From contig JAJRPF010000027.1 of assembly GCA_024280885.1 (NCBI GenBank), forward strand, positions 1-64,000: 64,000 bases of DNA. Reading direction: 5' to 3'. The stretch is from Planctomycetota bacterium (GTDB taxonomy: Bacteria; Planctomycetota; JAJSAM01; JAJVHW01). Below the pieces are notes generated by a model, which saw only the letters and a program-made list of their open reading frames with translations, did no database searches and was not told where the DNA came from. Made by a program: the position numbers and the translations under genes. Below are positions 43,260 through 51,181 of this stretch, one piece after another (within the stretch, counting starts at the first letter, position 1; each line of letters begins with the position of its first letter).

Positions 43260-44257
43260 GGTAGCACCCGCAAGACCGTGAGCCCGAGTACGCGACCACT
43301 GACGCACAAACCGATGGCTAGCGCGAGAAGCACGCCGTACGCTTCCTCGACGCGAAAGCGCTCTTCGGGGCGGGGCCGCGTCTCCAAACGATCGATCTCC
43401 CCGTACACCGCGTCGAGCGTTGCAGCGTCCGGCGCCGCAAAGAACTGCCCGCCCGTGCGGCGCGAGAGCTTCTCCACCTGCGCGGTGTCGAGCGCGACGA
43501 CCCGGCCGTCAACGCCCGTCCGACCGACGCCGACGGCGATCGTGTAGACCCGCACGCCCAACCGTTCACAGAGCTGCGCGGCGTGGACGGGCGAGATCTC
43601 CGTCGGACGGTCGCTCGTCGCGACGTTCTCCTCGCCGTCGGTAAGTAGAACGACGACGCGCGATGTCGCGCTCCTCTCGCCAAGAACTTCGGCCGCGCGC
43701 GCGACGGCGGTGCCGATGCCGGTGGCGTCTTCCGGGCCGTCCGGAACGACCGTTTCCACAGCGCCGAGGATCGCTCCAAGCGCGTCGTGATCGAGCGTCG
43801 GCGGGCACCGGATATCCGGGTAGCGCGCGAAACGCACGAGCGCGATGCGATCGTGCTCGCGGCGTTCGACGAACTCCTGAGCGGCCTCCTTCGCGACGTC
43901 GAGGCGTGTGCGCCCGGCCGCGAGATCGGTCGCCAGCATCGACGACGACGTGTCGAGACAGAGCACGATGTCGATGCCGTTGTTCTCCATCGGCAATGCG
44001 ACGCGACGAGCAGGCCGCGCAAGGGCAACGACGAGGAGCACGAGACCGAACGTATGGAGTACGAGAGGCGCCGGGAGCAGCACCACGCGCCATGAAATCG
44101 GCGGACGGGGATCGAGAAACACGCCAGGCGCGAATGTCGCCGAGGCGCGTCCGCGCCGGGCACCGAACCAGGCGGCAATCGGGATCAGAACGAGTGCGAT
44201 GAGCCACGCGGGACTCTGCAACGTGAGTCCGGTCAGCGAGGTGAACACGGCATTCAT
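43256..44257 (-). CDS. batA: BatA VWA-domain membrane protein
   Basis: 333 residues from ATG 44257, overlapping the previous stop as ATGA. Spans at about residues 15-32 and 50-75 (LPAPLVLHTFGLVLLVVALA) precede the VWA domain (about 90-290): DIVLCLDTSSSMLATDL is the adhesion site and VVVLLTDGEENVATSD the second Asp. GIDIVLCLD and the phrase ALVRFARYPDIRCPPTLD follow the BatA pattern. A C-terminal hydrophobic segment (VLLALAIGLCVSGRVLGL) is present. Neighbours and length fit BatA of the MoxR/Bat operon. Confidence 0.88.
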   Translation of the reverse strand: MNAVFTSLTGLTLQSPAWLIALVLIPIAAWFGARRGRASATFAPGVFLDPRPPISWRVVLLPAPLVLHTFGLVLLVVALARPARRVALPMENNGIDIVLCLDTSSSMLATDLAAGRTRLDVAKEAAQEFVERREHDRIALVRFARYPDIRCPPTLDHDALGAILGAVETVVPDGPEDATGIGTAVARAAEVLGERSATSRVVVLLTDGEENVATSDRPTEISPVHAAQLCERLGVRVYTIAVGVGRTGVDGRVVALDTAQVEKLSRRTGGQFFAAPDAATLDAVYGEIDRLETRPRPEERFRVEEAYGVLLALAIGLCVSGRVLGLTVLRVLP

Positions 44258-45219
44258 GTCGCGGAGGTCTCGCGAACGAAATGCTCGAGGTCGTCGAGCA
44301 AGCGCGCCGTCTCCGTGGGCCCTGTCGTGGCCCCCGCGAAACGGATCAGATCGCAACTCGCCAGGAGCGTTCCAACGCCGCGTGCATCGTCGCTCGCCGC
44401 AGCAGCCAAGTCCTCCGAAGTCATCGTTGCAGCGCTCCACGTCCAGCGCGCGACGACGTACGTGCGCAGCGCGTCCGACACCTCGTCATGGAAGCCTGCG
44501 GATTGTGTACCGGAGCTAGCAATCGACGCGCGTAGCACCACTATCCGCGCGAGCGCACGCACGTCGGCGCCGTCGCGGGCTTCCGGCGTACCCGAGGGGG
44601 CGTCCGCCGCACCCGCGGGCCGACGACGGCGGCGTACCGCGAGAACCGCGGCTCCCATCGCGAGCAGCCCCCCCATGCCGACAAGAATCACCGTCCAGGT
44701 CGGCGAGCGCGATGGCGGCCCGGGCGGGTACTCCACAGTACCCGGGGCGGAGCTGTCGAGGGTCGGTGTGACGAAGAGATCCAGTGGCTCCCCGGTCGTG
44801 GTTCGCTCCTCTCGGGTCGCTGTCTCGGTCGCGACGAAGAGTGGTGGCAACACACGCACGTCCCCCATTGCGAACGCGTGGGCGACGAACGTACGCCGCT
44901 CGAGGACGCGCCCGTCGGCCTCGTATGTGGCGCGCTTCGAAGCGCTGACCACGAGTGGAGCCAACGTCTCGTCGCTCCACTCTTCGGGCTTGAGATCCGC
45001 GTCCCACACACGTTCCACGATCACGGAGAACGGGGAGCCGAAGGCGACCTCGCGAACGTCGGCGGTCACAGCGATTCGCAAGTCCGTCACGGGGACCTTC
45101 GGCGCGTCGCCACACGCAGCGATCAACACCGTCGTGGCGAACGCCGTGATCGCTCGCCGCGAACGACGCGCTGCGCGCCATCCGGCCAACGCGCGTGCTC
45201 CACGCGGCGGGCGCCTCAT
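44254..45219 (-). CDS. Bat-operon membrane lipoprotein (DUF4381/BatD-like)
   Basis: 321 residues from ATG 45219, overlapping the DUF58 stop as ATGA. An unusually long basic N-terminus leads into a lipobox-like signal (FATTVLIAAC). A beta-sandwich domain at about residues 50-160 (VAFGSPFSVIVERVWDADL) resembles one repeat of BatD. A membrane span (WTVILVGMGGLLAMGAAVLA) and a cytoplasmic helical tail follow (FHDEVSDALRTYVVARW, ending FVRETSAT), the layout of DUF4381-type proteins. It sits between DUF58 and batA, the usual place for such a gene. Confidence 0.75.
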   Translation of the reverse strand: MRRPPRGARALAGWRAARRSRRAITAFATTVLIAACGDAPKVPVTDLRIAVTADVREVAFGSPFSVIVERVWDADLKPEEWSDETLAPLVVSASKRATYEADGRVLERRTFVAHAFAMGDVRVLPPLFVATETATREERTTTGEPLDLFVTPTLDSSAPGTVEYPPGPPSRSPTWTVILVGMGGLLAMGAAVLAVRRRRRPAGAADAPSGTPEARDGADVRALARIVVLRASIASSGTQSAGFHDEVSDALRTYVVARWTWSAATMTSEDLAAAASDDARGVGTLLASCDLIRFAGATTGPTETARLLDDLEHFVRETSAT

Positions 45220-46136
45220 CGCTTCGCTCCGCGCGCTGCGCGCATCCGGAAGAAGCGGACGATTGGGCGCGCGACGGCGTCGATGTCGCGCGTCCGCGGA
45301 ACCGGCACGTCCATCACGTCGACACGTGCGCGCCGCAATTGCTCGTCGGTCCTCGCGCGCCACTCCGCGACACGGTCCTCGTACGCGGCGCGCACACGTC
45401 GGCTACGCCAATCGATGACGTGCTGGCGGCCGCTCTCGAGGTCGTGCACTCGCAACAGACCGGTTCCCGGAGGCGCGAGCTCTGGAACCAACAGGCGGAT
45501 GGCGACGACGTCGTGGCGGCGGGCGCAGAGCGAGAGCGCGTGCTGCCAACCATCGGCCAGAAAGTCCGAGACGAGGAAGACGATCGCGTGTCGCCCGACG
45601 ACGCGCGACGCGAATTCGAGTGCGGGCGCGACGTCGGTTCTGGCGCTGCTGCCGGATAGCGCCAGGCAGTCGCGGACGATGCGCAGCCCATGGGCCGCGC
45701 CCTTCTTGGGCGGCACGTATTTGTCGACGGTGTCGCTGAACGCGATGAGTCCGACCTTGTCGTCGTTGCGCACCGCCGCCAGCGCCAAACAGGCCGCGAC
45801 GCGCGCCGCCATCTGGCGCGCCGACCACGCGCTGAACCCGCCCGTCATCGACGCGGACAGATCCAGCAGGAAGAGCACGGTCTGCTCTCGCTCTTCGACG
45901 TACGTCTTGACGAACGGCCGCCCCATCCGCGCGGTGACGTTCCAATCGACCTTGCGGGGATCGTCGCCATCAACGTACTCGCGCACACTCTCGAACTCGA
46001 GACCCGCGCCGCGGAAGACCGACGAGTAGCCACCGGCGAGAACATCGTTGACGATGCGCCGGCTGAGAACGTCGATACGCCGGACCTCCTCGAGGAGTTC
46101 CTTCAATTCGCGCTCGGTGTCGGGCGCGGTCGTCAC
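45216..46136 (-). CDS. DUF58 domain protein (VWA-like)
   Basis: 306 residues from GTG 46136, two bases after the moxR stop. DUF58 proteins carry a VWA-like fold and accompany MoxR ATPases. The family landmarks are FRGAGLEFESVREYVDGDDP, RKVDWNVTARMGRPFVKTYV and EEREQTVLFLLDLSASM, the last containing a DxSxS adhesion site. VFLVSDFLADGW supplies the later Asp. No signal peptide or span, so it is cytoplasmic. Expected to work with MoxR and the BatA/B proteins. Confidence 0.92.
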   Translation of the reverse strand: MTTAPDTERELKELLEEVRRIDVLSRRIVNDVLAGGYSSVFRGAGLEFESVREYVDGDDPRKVDWNVTARMGRPFVKTYVEEREQTVLFLLDLSASMTGGFSAWSARQMAARVAACLALAAVRNDDKVGLIAFSDTVDKYVPPKKGAAHGLRIVRDCLALSGSSARTDVAPALEFASRVVGRHAIVFLVSDFLADGWQHALSLCARRHDVVAIRLLVPELAPPGTGLLRVHDLESGRQHVIDWRSRRVRAAYEDRVAEWRARTDEQLRRARVDVMDVPVPRTRDIDAVARPIVRFFRMRAARGAKR

Positions 46137-46138
46137 GA

Positions 46139-47140
46139 TCAGGGCACCGGAACGGTATCGAAGACGCGCTGGACCACGTCCTCGGACGTCACCCCTTCGG
46201 CCTCGGCCTCGTACGTCGTGATGACACGATGCCGGAGCACACTCATCCCGACCGACTTGATGTCGTGCGGCGTCACGAACCCACGCCCCTCCATGAAGGC
46301 CCGCGCGCGTGCAGCCTGCGTCAGCGCAATCGATGCGCGCGGAGACGCCCCGTACATGATCAATGGCGCGAGGTCAACGAGACCGGCGTCGGCGGGATCG
46401 CGTGTCGCGAACACGAGTTCGAGTACGTAGGTCAGCACGCGCTCGTCGACATAGATCTCGTCGAGCACGCGGCGTGCCGCCACGATCTGCTCGGGCTGTG
46501 CAACCTGACTCACCGTCGCGTTGCGAGCCGTCTTCGCCATGCGCACTACGATCTGGCGCTCCTCGTCCTTCGTGGGATATCCAACGACGACCTTCAGCAT
46601 GAAGCGATCGACCTGCGCCTCGGGGAGCGGATACGTCCCCTCCTGCTCGACAGGATTCTGCGTTGCCAGCACGAGGAACGGCGTGGGCAGAGCGTGCGTT
46701 TCGCCCGCGAGCGAGACCTGTCGTTCCTGCATCGCTTCGAGCAACGCCGACTGGACCTTCGCGGGTGCGCGATTGATCTCGTCCGCCAGCAAGAAATTCG
46801 CGAAGACTGGGCCTTCGCGCACCGTCCACTCGCCGCTCTTCGGGTTGTAGACGTGCGTTCCGAGGAGATCGGTCGGCAGGAGGTCGGGCGTGAACTGGAT
46901 GCGCCGGAACGTACCGCCGAGGGCGCGCGCCAGCGTCTCGACGGCGAGCGACTTCGCGAGACCGGGTACACCTTCGAGCAAGACGTGACCGTCAGCGAGC
47001 AAGCCCGTGAGCATCCCATCGAGCAATGTCTTCTGCCCGACGAGCACACGTGCGACCTCGGCGCTGACGTCACGCAGGAACGCGCTCTCGCCCTCGACGC
47101 GCTTTGTGATCTCGGCGACCCGCGTGGAAGGCGCGGTCAC
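46139..47140 (-). CDS. moxR: MoxR-family AAA+ ATPase
   Basis: 333 residues from GTG 47140, overlapping the previous stop as GTGA. The AAA+ motifs are clear: Walker A LLEGVPGLAKSLA (about residues 55-67), the MoxR motif FRRIQFTPDLLPTDLLG, Walker B FLLADEINRAPAKVQSALLE, sensor 1 VLATQNPVEQEGTYPLPEAQ, the arginine finger in QVDRFMLKV, and sensor 2 in GASPRASIAL. MoxR ATPases act as chaperones that remodel VWA-domain partners. It precedes DUF58, batA and batB in the same operon. Confidence 0.95.
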   Translation of the reverse strand: MTAPSTRVAEITKRVEGESAFLRDVSAEVARVLVGQKTLLDGMLTGLLADGHVLLEGVPGLAKSLAVETLARALGGTFRRIQFTPDLLPTDLLGTHVYNPKSGEWTVREGPVFANFLLADEINRAPAKVQSALLEAMQERQVSLAGETHALPTPFLVLATQNPVEQEGTYPLPEAQVDRFMLKVVVGYPTKDEERQIVVRMAKTARNATVSQVAQPEQIVAARRVLDEIYVDERVLTYVLELVFATRDPADAGLVDLAPLIMYGASPRASIALTQAARARAFMEGRGFVTPHDIKSVGMSVLRHRVITTYEAEAEGVTSEDVVQRVFDTVPVP

Positions 47141-49515
47141 GGGCGATCCGGCAGGAGGTAGTCGGGGGGCAGTTTCGAGAGCGCCTCGAAGAGCGAGTCA
47201 GCAAGAGCGGAGCCCTCGGTCTCGCGCAATCGCGCGAGCAGCATCTGCGCCGTCTCGACCGGCGTCACACCGGAGCCATCGCGCGCGCCGGCTGCCTCCT
47301 CGAACCGAGCGAACGATGCGAGGATCTCGCGGTGTGCGGCCGCGTCGTCACCGAGTTGATAGGACATGCGCGCCTGTCCGGCGAGCGCGAACGCGGCCTG
47401 TCGATCCGCGGATTGCTCGCTCGCGGGATTGCTTTCGATCGCCTGCGAGAAGAACGCGGTCGCGCGACCGTAGGCCGCCTTCGCGCGCGGCGCGTTTCCC
47501 GCCTTGCGGTAGTAGTCGCCTGCGACCATCGACGCGTAGCCCGCGAACCACGCCACATCGCGCCCACGATCGTCCTGCTCCATCATCTTCACGTAGGCCT
47601 GTTCCAGACCGTCGACGCCACGCCACTTCACGAGCCGCGCGCGCAGCTTGTTGTGGAGGACCGACGAGTTAGGAAAGCGCGCGATGCCCTTGTCGAGGAC
47701 GCGAGCGGACCGCCGATGCGCGCGCAACCACACGAGAAAGTCGTAGTGCCACGCGATCTGCACGTCGGAGCCGAGTGGATGCTGCAGGAGAATTGAGTAC
47801 GCCGCATCGAGGTCGGTCAGCCAACCAGGTGGCCACTTCTTCTTCCGCTTGACCGCTGCCTTGATGGCCTTGAAGCGCGCCTCGGCGAAGATCGTCAGCA
47901 CCGCCATCGAGTTCCAGTCGGACTGCCCGGGCGGCATCGCGTTCACCGCTTGTTCCGCACGCGGATACGCCGCAGCGCGATCGCTCCCGAGGATGTCCGC
48001 GCCGTAGTAGTCGCAGAGCGCGAGCGTCGCGCTGACACGCCAATCCGTCGCGCCGAGTTGCTCGGCCTGCTGCGCTGCGTCGCGCGCATCGTGCATGAAG
48101 TGCCGACGGTAGGCGCGCCCGCTGCGTGTGTCCCCGCCGAACGTCTCGCCAGCCTTGCGTGCCAGCGCGAATGCCGCGACGGCTCGCTCCACGTGCGGCG
48201 CGGCCGCGTCAGGCGTCGCCCGCGAGGCGGCCTTGTGACGGGCGTGCTCCGCTTCGAGCGTCATCCACGCTGCGGCGCGTGCGCCAGTCGGCGCGCCGTC
48301 GTCGGACCCGGAATATGTGCCGGAGCCGGCCGCCTTCGAGTCGGCGAGCGCCTTCGTCCACTCCCCGACGTCGACCGCGCTCGAGTTGTTGTCCAACCCG
48401 CGACTGACGACGGCCAACCACCATGCCTTCTTCGAGGTCTCGCCCATGCGCTCCAACGCGGCGATCAACGCGTCGCGTTCGGCGGCCGCCATCGGCACGC
48501 GCAAGGCCTCCGAGATGAGGTTCACCGCGCCCGGCGAATCGGCCTTTGCGAGTGCCGCGCGCGCCTGGGTTCCGAGGTCGTTGTCGAAGCCGAAGACCGC
48601 CATACGCAAGAGGTCCGTCGGGTCGGTGTCTGGGTTCGCGAGCGCGGCGCTCAGGAGCTTCTCGCGCAGCGACTTGTCGCCCTTGCGATACGCCTTCTCG
48701 ACGGCCACGCGATCCTCGATCGCGCGACTCCCGACGCGCTCTGTGACGGGACGATCACCGCGGATGATCGTCCTCGACTCCGTCGTCCGATTGATGACCC
48801 CGTCCTGCAAGGTGTCGAACACAGACGCCGTGTCATTCGCGTAGTAGACGTCGTAGACCTCGCTGCCATCGAGCTCGACCATGATGTGACGCGGCGCGAC
48901 GCGCACGCCATCGAGGTACTTCGCGAAGACAATCGGCTCGATCGCGATGTGCTCCCCGCACGTAACGCTCCCGAATCGCGGACAGAGCACACGGTTGCCC
49001 GCGTCGTCGTAATCCCGCGGCGTGTGGCGGTAGACCGAAGCGATCACGCACACATAGGGCTCGTAGAGCGCCGTGATCTCCGGATCGCGATAGCGCTTCC
49101 CGGCATAGTGCTCACTCGCAATCTCGCCATCCATGCTGATGCAGATCAGGATCGCCTTCTGCGCTTCCTTCGCGACGGCGAGCGCATCCTCCCACGATCG
49201 CTCGAAGCGGATCAGGCACGGTTTGGCCCAGTCCTCGGCAGTCGGCGCCACCCACATCCCTTCGCGGCCCACGTTCGCGCTGAGCCGTATGCCGAGTTCC
49301 TTCTTCTGGGGTGGTGCGCCAGTGGAAGCGCCATCGGGCACCTTGACGGGCGGAGGCAGAACGGCGCCGCCACCAGAGCCCGCTCCATCCTGCGCCACCG
49401 CCGACGACGACGAGAGGAGGCTCACCGCGACGGCGAGGCCCCATGCGATCTTGGCGATCGCCCCCGTCCGAGTCCGCGGCAAGGTCAGATTCAGTTCGCA
49501 ACGACAACGGAACAC
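47137..49515 (-). CDS. First gene of the Bat operon: exported thioredoxin-like plus TPR protein
   Basis: 792 residues from GTG 49515, with GGAG eight bases upstream. A signal peptide (LAVAVSLLSSSSAVAQ) is followed by a Gly/Pro linker. Residues about 85-240 look like a thioredoxin-like domain: IRFERSWEDALAVAKEAQKA, ILICISMDGE (at the usual active-site strand but without CxxC), then YRDPEITALYEPYVCVIASV. Long helical, TPR-like repeats fill about 270-790 (MVAGDYYRKAGNAPRAKAAY). Its TGA overlaps the moxR start as GTGA. Its place suggests an exported scaffold for the BatA/B/C/D complex; this is inference. Confidence 0.75.
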   Translation of the reverse strand: MFRCRCELNLTLPRTRTGAIAKIAWGLAVAVSLLSSSSAVAQDGAGSGGGAVLPPPVKVPDGASTGAPPQKKELGIRLSANVGREGMWVAPTAEDWAKPCLIRFERSWEDALAVAKEAQKAILICISMDGEIASEHYAGKRYRDPEITALYEPYVCVIASVYRHTPRDYDDAGNRVLCPRFGSVTCGEHIAIEPIVFAKYLDGVRVAPRHIMVELDGSEVYDVYYANDTASVFDTLQDGVINRTTESRTIIRGDRPVTERVGSRAIEDRVAVEKAYRKGDKSLREKLLSAALANPDTDPTDLLRMAVFGFDNDLGTQARAALAKADSPGAVNLISEALRVPMAAAERDALIAALERMGETSKKAWWLAVVSRGLDNNSSAVDVGEWTKALADSKAAGSGTYSGSDDGAPTGARAAAWMTLEAEHARHKAASRATPDAAAPHVERAVAAFALARKAGETFGGDTRSGRAYRRHFMHDARDAAQQAEQLGATDWRVSATLALCDYYGADILGSDRAAAYPRAEQAVNAMPPGQSDWNSMAVLTIFAEARFKAIKAAVKRKKKWPPGWLTDLDAAYSILLQHPLGSDVQIAWHYDFLVWLRAHRRSARVLDKGIARFPNSSVLHNKLRARLVKWRGVDGLEQAYVKMMEQDDRGRDVAWFAGYASMVAGDYYRKAGNAPRAKAAYGRATAFFSQAIESNPASEQSADRQAAFALAGQARMSYQLGDDAAAHREILASFARFEEAAGARDGSGVTPVETAQMLLARLRETEGSALADSLFEALSKLPPDYLLPDRP

Positions 49516-49695
49516 GATCGGTCTCCAGGCGGGGTGTGGTCAGGCGCGCCTCGCGCAGGTGCCGGACCGTTCGGGCGCACGAGCCTATCCGCGGCAGCGC
49601 ATCGGCCGCAAACCCGGTCGAGGGAGATCATCCACCGGGTAGGAGCGGACACGCACTCGCTGCGCCTGTTATGGTCTGCCGCCTTGGGGGAGCAT

Positions 49696-51030
49696 GTGAC
49701 TTTGGATTCCGCACAGATCGACGTATCCGACCCCGCCAATGGCGGAGCGATCCAGGCTGCCCTCGACGAGGTCGGCAGCGTGGAGGCGCACCATGAGCCC
49801 TTCGTCCGGCGCGTGCTGGACGAATGCCCTGACACGCTCCTGAGCGGTCAAGCGCGCGTACTCATGGCGGCGTTCGAGCAAGTCCGTGGACGTCATGGCG
49901 AGGCCGCTGCGCTCTATCGACGGGGGTTGCCGGAGGTGTGGGGTTCCGGCACGCGAGCCGAAGCCAACGCACTCATGAACTACGCGCTCGTCTGCGTCAT
50001 CCAACGGCGTGCGTTCGAGGGGCTCGTCTTGCTGCGGCGGGCCTGCGAGTTCGCCGAGGAGCGCGACAACCTGGATGCGCTGGCGCTCGCGAAGGCGTAT
50101 CTCGCCCGCACACTGACAGAGTTGGAAGACTGGGAGCGCCTTGACCCCTTGCTCGCCGAGATGGAGGCGCTCTTGCCCCAGATCGACGCTACGCGACGGC
50201 CCTACGTCGAGATGGTCGCGGTCACAACGCAGATCGAAGCGGCGCGGCGCCGAGGCGACGCGGAAACCGCGCGGCGCGTCTCCGATCGATTGCCAGCACT
50301 GCCCTTCGACGACGACCCGCGCTCCCTGCCGTTCCAGCGCGCGCTTGTCTTCGCAACCGAGGGGCGTGCCGCGGAGGCGATGGAGCAGGTTGCGATCGCA
50401 CGAAGCTACGGCGAAGGACCACAGACCTACGCCGCCGTGCTGCTCGAGATCGAGATCCACTGCGGCGCCGTCGACGTGCCCCTGGAGCAACTCCGGCCGC
50501 AGATGACGGAGCTGCTCGATCTCCTGGAGTTGGAGCAGAGGGAGCGTCATTCGGCCGGCGATCGAATGATCATCGCGGGTCGCCTCGCGCGTCTTCTGAG
50601 CGACAGTGGCGGTGCCGACGATCTCGCCCGCCGCGCGCTGCGAGTGGCCGCCGGAGGCGTCATCGAACGGATCGCGGAGCTCGAGCGGTTTCTGCGCGCG
50701 TTGCCGCAACTCTGCTTCGCAGGGCCCCGCGAACGAGCGATTCTCGACGACCATCGCGCCCGCTTCCTCGCGCGGCACGAGAAGCTCCTGGACGTCGTCT
50801 ACGGAATGCTGGAAGCGACGCCCGACGACGCATCACAGTTCGAGTCCGCCGATGGCAACGACCCGCTCTGCATCTGCATCTGCGCCTGGTGCCGCCTGCT
50901 CCGCGGCCCGGATGGGCTCTGGCTGCCGGTCCGGAAACTCGACGTGCCGACGGGCGCTCTCCGGGTGTCGCACGGCATCTGCGAGAGCTGCCGAGACGCC
51001 GCATTGGGCCGAATCCCGCTCTCTCGATAG
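49696..51030 (+). CDS. TPR-like protein with C-terminal Cys (CxWC ... SHGICxxC) motif
   Basis: 444 residues from GTG 49696 (GGGGGAG upstream; TTG 49702 is the alternative with better spacing). Longer readings upstream are antisense to the previous gene. Residues about 15-330 are TPR-like helical repeats (GRHGEAAALYRRGL, AEANALMNYALVCVIQRRAF). The last 45 residues carry CICAWCRLLRGPDGLWLPV and RVSHGICESCRDAAL. A CxxC-W ... SHGICxxC tail like this occurs in some signalling proteins of other bacteria and may bind a metal. No signal peptide. It diverges from the Bat operon and shares a 180-bp promoter region with it. Confidence 0.75.
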   Translation: MTLDSAQIDVSDPANGGAIQAALDEVGSVEAHHEPFVRRVLDECPDTLLSGQARVLMAAFEQVRGRHGEAAALYRRGLPEVWGSGTRAEANALMNYALVCVIQRRAFEGLVLLRRACEFAEERDNLDALALAKAYLARTLTELEDWERLDPLLAEMEALLPQIDATRRPYVEMVAVTTQIEAARRRGDAETARRVSDRLPALPFDDDPRSLPFQRALVFATEGRAAEAMEQVAIARSYGEGPQTYAAVLLEIEIHCGAVDVPLEQLRPQMTELLDLLELEQRERHSAGDRMIIAGRLARLLSDSGGADDLARRALRVAAGGVIERIAELERFLRALPQLCFAGPRERAILDDHRARFLARHEKLLDVVYGMLEATPDDASQFESADGNDPLCICICAWCRLLRGPDGLWLPVRKLDVPTGALRVSHGICESCRDAALGRIPLSR

Positions 51031-51042
51031 CCATTGGCGGTC

Positions 51043-51056
51043 CCCGCGCAAGCGGG
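51043..51056 (+). terminator. Possible hairpin terminator after the TPR gene
   Basis: CCCGC (51043-51047) and GCGGG (51052-51056) pair around a GCAA tetraloop, 12 bases after the TPR gene stop. The stem is short and not followed by a T-run. Could be a weak terminator or simply a GC-rich coincidence. Confidence 0.25.
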
Positions 51057-51181
51057 ATTCGACGTGGAGTTGAGGCTATAAGGCCCAAAGGCCGACCCGG
51101 TCTCGGCGTTGCGCGGCGGGAACCGAATGGCTGTGGCAGCCGTCAAGGTACGATCATGGGCTTCCTGAAGGAGAACGGCAG

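Noticed and set aside
47950..49695. Plus-strand ORF extension upstream of the 49696 TPR gene
   Set aside because: It is antisense to the first Bat-operon gene and Arg-rich; the real start has GGGGGAG nearby.
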